Shown here one piece after another: positions 7,401 to 10,383 of a stretch of DNA of 10,383 bases. A program made the position numbers and the translations under genes. Numbering within the stretch: the stretch's first letter is position 1; every line of letters starts with the position of its first letter. The notes beneath the pieces are model-generated. The model saw nothing but the letters and a program-made list of their open reading frames with translations, ran no database searches and was not told the DNA's origin. This stretch comes from CSBr16-58 sp051859825 (GTDB taxonomy: Bacteria > Bacteroidota > Bacteroidia > Flavobacteriales > Schleiferiaceae): contig JBHYFA010000088.1 of the NCBI GenBank assembly GCA_051859825.1, positions 1-10,383 of the forward strand. Reading direction: 5' to 3'.

Positions 7401-9307
7401 GTACTGCGGCCGGAAAATATGTATATCTGGAAGCTACCACCTGTTTTGACAAAACCGCCCAGCTTTATACGGGCTGTGTTGACCTAACTTCAGCAAGCGC
7501 ACCTATTCTTGAATTTTTCCACCACAGAAGAGGAAATTCTGTAGGCCCTCTTAATGTAGAAGTGTACAGCAATGGTGAATGGATTTCCGTACACACACCA
7601 ATTACAGGTTCTACCGGCAATAATTGGGTGCGCTACGAGGCTAACCTGGTTCCTTTCATAGGCCAAAAAATAGCCGTACGCTTTCTCGGGGAAACCATCG
7701 GTAGCTGGCAAGGTGATATCGCACTTGACGATATTTCCATTAAAGAAACACCCGATATTCCTGTTGCTGACTTCATGGCTATTGATTCCGTGACGTGTAT
7801 TTCTGCTAATGTTATTTTAGAAGACCAGAGTATTGGAGCTGCAAATACCTGGAACTGGAGTATTACTCCAGCAAACTTCACGCTAGCACCGGGGTCGAGC
7901 TTGAGTGATCAAAATCCTATCGTACAGTTTACCGCTAATGGATTATACACCATCACACTAATTGCTTCTAACAACAATGGGGCAGATACACTTACAAAAG
8001 TGAATCACGTACAAGTGAGCGATGGCGACCCTATTCCTTACTTAGGTGTATATGCTATGGGAGGCGTTCCTTCACCTACACTAGCAGGTTGGACTCTTGA
8101 CAACCCAGACAATGACGACACGTGGGAGTTTGTTCCTAACCTTACTAATCCCGTAAGCAATGCGGCTGTGAGGGTCAACAATTTTAGCTACAATGCTCCA
8201 GGCGAAAGAGACCACCTGATTTCTCCGGCCTTTGATTTAACCGGAGCGAGCAACGCGTACTTGATTTTTGATTATGCCTATGCACCGTTTAATAATGCAT
8301 TCAACGACAGTTTACAAATTGATGCAGCAGTAGGTTGCGATGCAGGTTTCGACACTACACTGTTCTATTCCGGAGGGGTAGATTTACGAACGATTGCCGG
8401 ATTCAGAAATACGCTTTTTGTACCAACAGCCAGTGAGTGGGATTCCGATACCATAGATATTTCTGGATTGGTTGGAAATACCGTTAGGTTTCGTTTTACC
8501 AACATAAACGGATTTGGTAATGCTTTATACATCAATAATTTCCGAATTACAGATAGCCTAGTAGCAGCCCCTACTGTAAGTATTAGCTCTAATGCTTCAA
8601 GTAGCTGTGTTAATGGTACCGTTGTGTTCAGTCAAACCGGTTCCGGTGCCACGAATTACTCATGGAATTTTGGAAATGGTGCGTCACCAAGTAGCGCCAC
8701 AGGTCCTGGGCCGCACTCCGTTGTGTATCTAAGCACCGGTCCAAAAAACATCAGCTTAACTGCCTCTAATGCTGGTGGTCAGGTTGTTGACAACATTAGT
8801 TTAACCGTTAGCGACCGTCCTTTCGCAGCTTTCAATGAGAGCATCAATAACCTGACGGTCAATTTCACTGACATTTCTATTGGCAATCCAACATCATGGG
8901 TTTGGGCCTTTGGTGATGGAGATAGTGCTTTTGTGGCTAACCCCACACATACTTACGCTCAATCAGGAACCTACACCGTATCGCTAAAAGCTTTCAACGA
9001 TTGTGGCTTTAGAGAATTTACGAGACAGGTTACGGTGACAAACGTTTCCGTGGAAGAATTCACAAGAGGTAATTGGAAACTTTATCCAAATCCGGGTAAA
9101 GGTCGTGCGCAGCTCGAAACGCCTGAGGACGCTAAGATTCACAGGGTTCAAATCATCAATGCCAATGGACAAATCCTGCATGATGAGTTCGTGAATGAAA
9201 ACCCGAGCGAAATCGAGTTTGGAAACTTTGCCGGAGGAGTATATCTCATCCGTCTGTATCTAGAAAATGAAGTGCAAACGCTTCGATATACCCTGATTCA
9301 ACCTTGA
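4430..9307 (+). CDS. Secreted subtilisin-family (S8, KP-43-like) serine protease with PKD domains and T9SS sorting domain
   Basis: This 1625-residue protein is a secreted endopeptidase. Residues 1-24 are a signal peptide (hydrophobic core, ending SFGQ); starts at Met1 or Met3 are possible. A propeptide spans about 25-205. The S8 catalytic domain (about 215-500) shows Asp240 in LGDDG, His266 in HGDHVAG, oxyanion Asn354 in SAGNSG and Ser434 in GTSMA. The HGDH form replaces the common HGTH. A KP-43-like beta-barrel follows (about 500-625, with ALVNNLDM and NNVEQIVV). Then come an Ig-like domain (630-717), fibronectin III-like (718-800), CARDB-like (812-920), a Cys-containing MAM/jelly-roll-like domain (925-1105), PKD (1110-1197), a second jelly-roll-like domain (1200-1375) and PKD repeats (1379-1460; 1463-1537, with WAFGDGD). 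The T9SS type A sorting domain is 1549-1625 (WKLYPNPGKG to the C-terminus), implying export through the outer membrane and surface anchoring or release. The substrate is unknown; accessory-domain borders are approximate. Confidence 0.95.
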   Translation: MQMINVKHIFTSLLSLVSLFSFGQSKILLNNATLELDNNVLEFQASSSEAYHGNVYRIIEFDQIPDDKTVQALKSTQIELLDYLPHNAYVAALPFNISPRTLESQGIRAVVIPPAELKLSPSFYNGVIPDHAARENDRVEIVLMPYTNVNSSDLLRSLKIEGLEVIEIGSIGNFIEATCFISDIPELIKHPWVAHVFEADVPDEHDNNTAITSHRVNTINGMNAPGVSYTGQGVIVSLGDDGAIGPHIDYEGRLDQSAAGPSQGDHGDHVAGTIFGAGNRNPLGRGMAPGADILYYSYPGNLNNVTADYNNTGIRITSSSYSNGCNAGYNNFARNMDLTSRNLPGLMHVFSAGNSGTSNCGYGAGAGWGNITGGHKIGKNVIAVGNVTRLDVIANSSSRGPAHDGRLKPEVCAVGTQVFSTTDPHQYTTKTGTSMACPGVSGALAVMYEAYEDITTNAPNGGLMKAILMNGADDLGNPGPDYTYGFGRINMRKSLRMIENNWIFSGSVGQGGSSSHTITVPAGVSQLRVMVYWTDREANVNTAKALVNNLDMTMTQGANTFQPLILNPTPNAALLNANAVPGTDTLNNVEQIVVNNPSAGSYTVNIQGTAVPFGPQPYHVVYYFEDEPLVLTYPTGGESFVPGQNEIIRWDATGIVGNFTLQISQNNGSTWSNIATSINGATRHLTWTVPPGIVNDQIKFRISRGTLSSESDNLVIAGVPANVSFVSICPDTTTITWSPVANATGYVVYKLGPMYMDSVGYTTSTTFSIPNVSAFDPNWYSVSAVASNMGIGRRAVAIESAGNGLFNCVVNNDIAAAKLISPSTGLIPSCAADSIPVSLWVKNNGINSISDFSLNFRINAGPTTSETITQAIASGDSVLITGSHYINPISGVLNDIEIWVNIPNDQSARNDSAYASIELYGTTGAFSLPYVMNFENETTCPTVADCEGTVCPLGNGYVNAQNNVFDDIDWRVNSGTTPSQNTGPLVDNTLGTAAGKYVYLEATTCFDKTAQLYTGCVDLTSASAPILEFFHHRRGNSVGPLNVEVYSNGEWISVHTPITGSTGNNWVRYEANLVPFIGQKIAVRFLGETIGSWQGDIALDDISIKETPDIPVADFMAIDSVTCISANVILEDQSIGAANTWNWSITPANFTLAPGSSLSDQNPIVQFTANGLYTITLIASNNNGADTLTKVNHVQVSDGDPIPYLGVYAMGGVPSPTLAGWTLDNPDNDDTWEFVPNLTNPVSNAAVRVNNFSYNAPGERDHLISPAFDLTGASNAYLIFDYAYAPFNNAFNDSLQIDAAVGCDAGFDTTLFYSGGVDLRTIAGFRNTLFVPTASEWDSDTIDISGLVGNTVRFRFTNINGFGNALYINNFRITDSLVAAPTVSISSNASSSCVNGTVVFSQTGSGATNYSWNFGNGASPSSATGPGPHSVVYLSTGPKNISLTASNAGGQVVDNISLTVSDRPFAAFNESINNLTVNFTDISIGNPTSWVWAFGDGDSAFVANPTHTYAQSGTYTVSLKAFNDCGFREFTRQVTVTNVSVEEFTRGNWKLYPNPGKGRAQLETPEDAKIHRVQIINANGQILHDEFVNENPSEIEFGNFAGGVYLIRLYLENEVQTLRYTLIQP

Positions 9308-10011
9308 TAAAAGACATCTTTTTTGACTTAGACCACACCTTGTGGGATTTTCATAAAAACTCCGAAGAAACCCTTAGGGATCTCTTCGGAGTTTCCCTTT
9401 TACAAGAAAAACAAATTGCCTTTGAGCATTTTTTTCAAACCTACAACACCATAAATGATGTCCTTTGGAAAGAATACCGCGATGGTAAAATTGGGAAAAC
9501 TCAATTGCGTAAAGAACGCTTTGAGCGAACATTGCGGAGCTTTGGAATAAATGATGGAAAATTGGTGGAGTTTTTCAACGAAGGCTACATCAAAGAGTCG
9601 CCATTGAAAAAAAACCTCATTCCCGGAACGCATCAGCTTTTGCAACACCTAAGTGAAAGAGGATACGCCATGCACATCATCACCAACGGATTTACCGAAG
9701 TGCAATTCACAAAGCTCGAAAAAACCGGCTTGCGACCGTACTTTCAAGAAGTAATAACGTCGGATGCCGTTGGAGCAAATAAGCCCGATATCAAAATATT
9801 TAGTCACGCCCTAAAAGCCGCTGGCGCGAAGAGAAAAAACAGCATCATGGTTGGTGACCACCTTATCGCCGATATCCTTGGTGCCAAAAGAGCAGGGCTC
9901 AAACAAGGCTACTTTAACCCCAATAGAACACCGCATTCCGAAAAAATCACGCTGGAATTTGCTGCCTTACCTGAGTTTTCAGAATTAATAACAAAAATCG
10001 ACCAACGTTAA
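9304..10011 (+). CDS. HAD-family hydrolase, YjjG-like (pyrimidine) nucleotidase
   Basis: This 235-residue cytoplasmic protein is a haloacid dehalogenase phosphatase most like YjjG, which removes phosphate from (non-canonical) pyrimidine nucleoside monophosphates. Motif I is FFDLDHTLWD with nucleophile Asp8 and acid/base Asp10. Motif II is ITNG with Thr127, motif III is NKPD with Lys160, and motif IV is GDHLIAD with Asp185 and Asp190. Residues about 15-100 form the helical cap. The start is inferred to be TTG at 9304: the family begins right before the FFDLDHT strand, and the same frame upstream has no ATG or GTG before a stop at 9268-9270. This TTG overlaps the TGA of the protease gene (TTGA, 4 bases), suggesting translational coupling in one operon. 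There is no clear terminator after it. The HAD assignment is secure; the exact substrate is inferred. Confidence 0.92.
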   Translation: MIKDIFFDLDHTLWDFHKNSEETLRDLFGVSLLQEKQIAFEHFFQTYNTINDVLWKEYRDGKIGKTQLRKERFERTLRSFGINDGKLVEFFNEGYIKESPLKKNLIPGTHQLLQHLSERGYAMHIITNGFTEVQFTKLEKTGLRPYFQEVITSDAVGANKPDIKIFSHALKAAGAKRKNSIMVGDHLIADILGAKRAGLKQGYFNPNRTPHSEKITLEFAALPEFSELITKIDQR

Positions 10012-10032
10012 TTTGAGGCTCTTATTTAGAAC

Positions 10033-10059
10033 CACGAAAGGCACGAAATACACGAAAGT
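10033..10059. repeat. Three tandem copies of CACGAAA, 9-bp period
   Basis: CACGAAA occurs at 10033-10039, 10042-10048 and 10051-10057, each followed by two variable bases (GG, TA, GT). It is a regular short tandem array 22 bases past the HAD stop codon. The pattern is unlikely to be chance at this spacing, but its function is unknown. Confidence 0.6.
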
Positions 10060-10061
10060 GT

Positions 10062-10082
10062 TGCTTCGCAAACGTTGAAGCG
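10062..10082. repeat. Short hairpin-forming sequence
   Basis: TGCTTC (10062-10067) pairs with GAAGCG (10077-10082), one T-G wobble, around a 9-base loop that contains AACGTT. There is no T-tract on either side, so it is not a convincing intrinsic terminator. Confidence 0.3.
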
Positions 10083-10316
10083 TATAAACTTACCGGAAAA
10101 GCTGTGCCTGAGCAAATTATTTTTTTGTTGTTTTTCCATCTAACTCTTTTATAAAAACCTGATATTCACCGCAGCACTTCATTGCTGATAGCTTCCATAA
10201 AGTCAGCATCTTTGTTTAACTATATGAATGTCTTGGGATCGTGTTTAAAAAGCGTTAGAAAAAAAATAGACCAACACAAATTGGTTTCTGACTATTAAGG
10301 TAAGGAGTCTGATTCA

Positions 10317-10372
10317 GAAATGTCCATTTAGTAGCCTTCGCAAACACCTACAAAAACTGAACAGGACATTCC
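10317..10372. repeat. Inverted copies of GRAATGTCC
   Basis: GAAATGTCC (10317-10325) and GGACATTCC (10364-10372, reverse complement GGAATGTCC) share the perfect 7-bp inverted core AATGTCC/GGACATT. A further TGTCC ends the window at 10383. These could be terminal or subterminal repeats of a small element continuing beyond the window, but no transposase is seen. Confidence 0.3.
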
Positions 10373-10383
10373 ATAACTTGTCC

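Larger units (their letters stand above)
10012..10383. other. 372-base stretch without a convincing gene
   Basis: No reading frame of supportable length exists on either strand; the longest with ATG starts are 21 codons (minus, 10182-10117) and 24 codons (plus, 10224-10298). It contains a 9-bp-period CACGAAA repeat, a small hairpin at 10062-10082, homopolymer-rich tracts, and inverted GRAATGTCC motifs at the right end. It may hold a decayed gene or the edge of a repeat family, but I cannot identify either. Confidence 0.6.

Noticed and set aside
5085..7881. Antisense reading frames of about 70-120 codons inside the protease gene.
   Set aside because: They lie wholly within a strongly supported coding region, have biased, low-complexity compositions and match no family I recognise.
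10117..10182. A 21-codon minus-strand reading frame containing QVFIKELDGKT, which resembles the first residues of ubiquitin (QIFVKTLTGKT).
   Set aside because: The match covers only about 11 residues, ends at a stop after a poly-A run, and no other ubiquitin strand or GG tail is found in any frame nearby. Coincidence or a fragment of an unrelated decayed gene is more likely.
10224..10298. A 24-codon plus-strand reading frame starting MNVLGSCLK.
   Set aside because: Too short, with no recognisable similarity, in a gene-free AT-rich region; no promoter element was found for it.

Overview
The window looks like ordinary chromosome from a member of the Bacteroidota, most likely a flavobacterium-like marine or aquatic lineage. 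The evidence is a large secreted protease ending in a type IX secretion (T9SS) sorting domain, promoter-like TAnnTTTG elements instead of sigma70 boxes, little Shine-Dalgarno signal, moderately low GC, and close matches to typical Bacteroidota forms of AccA, short SSB and a zinc-ribbon protein. A 10-N run inside accA shows this is a draft or scaffolded assembly.

Layout. Positions 1-847 (minus) hold accA, cut by the window edge at its C-terminus and broken by the N-run. Positions 966-3218 (minus) hold a PIF1-like superfamily 1 helicase with a C-terminal helix-turn-helix domain. Positions 3437-3778 (minus) hold a short single-stranded DNA-binding protein followed by a very clear intrinsic terminator. 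Divergent from ssb, 3951-4280 (plus) encodes a small zinc-ribbon protein of unknown function. Positions 4430-9307 (plus) encode a 1625-residue subtilisin-family (S8, KP-43-like) exoprotease with a mosaic of extracellular beta domains, PKD repeats and a T9SS signal. A YjjG-like HAD nucleotidase (9304-10011, plus) overlaps its end by 4 bases and appears to start at TTG. Positions 10012-10383 contain no convincing gene, only short repeats.

How the genes relate. AccA is fatty-acid biosynthesis housekeeping. The helicase and SSB both act on single-stranded DNA and lie next to each other on the same strand, but the terminator between them suggests separate transcripts; both have the same TACTTTTG promoter-like octamer. 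The protease and HAD gene are probably cotranscribed because of the overlap, though no functional link is apparent.

I found no CRISPR array, tRNA, rRNA, insertion sequence or obvious defence cassette, and no strong case for an undescribed system. The points most worth a second look are the helicase-HTH fusion, the tail-less SSB, the unnamed zinc-ribbon gene, the inverted repeat in the protease leader, the tandem repeat in the ssb divergent promoter region, and the repeat-bearing gene-free tail.
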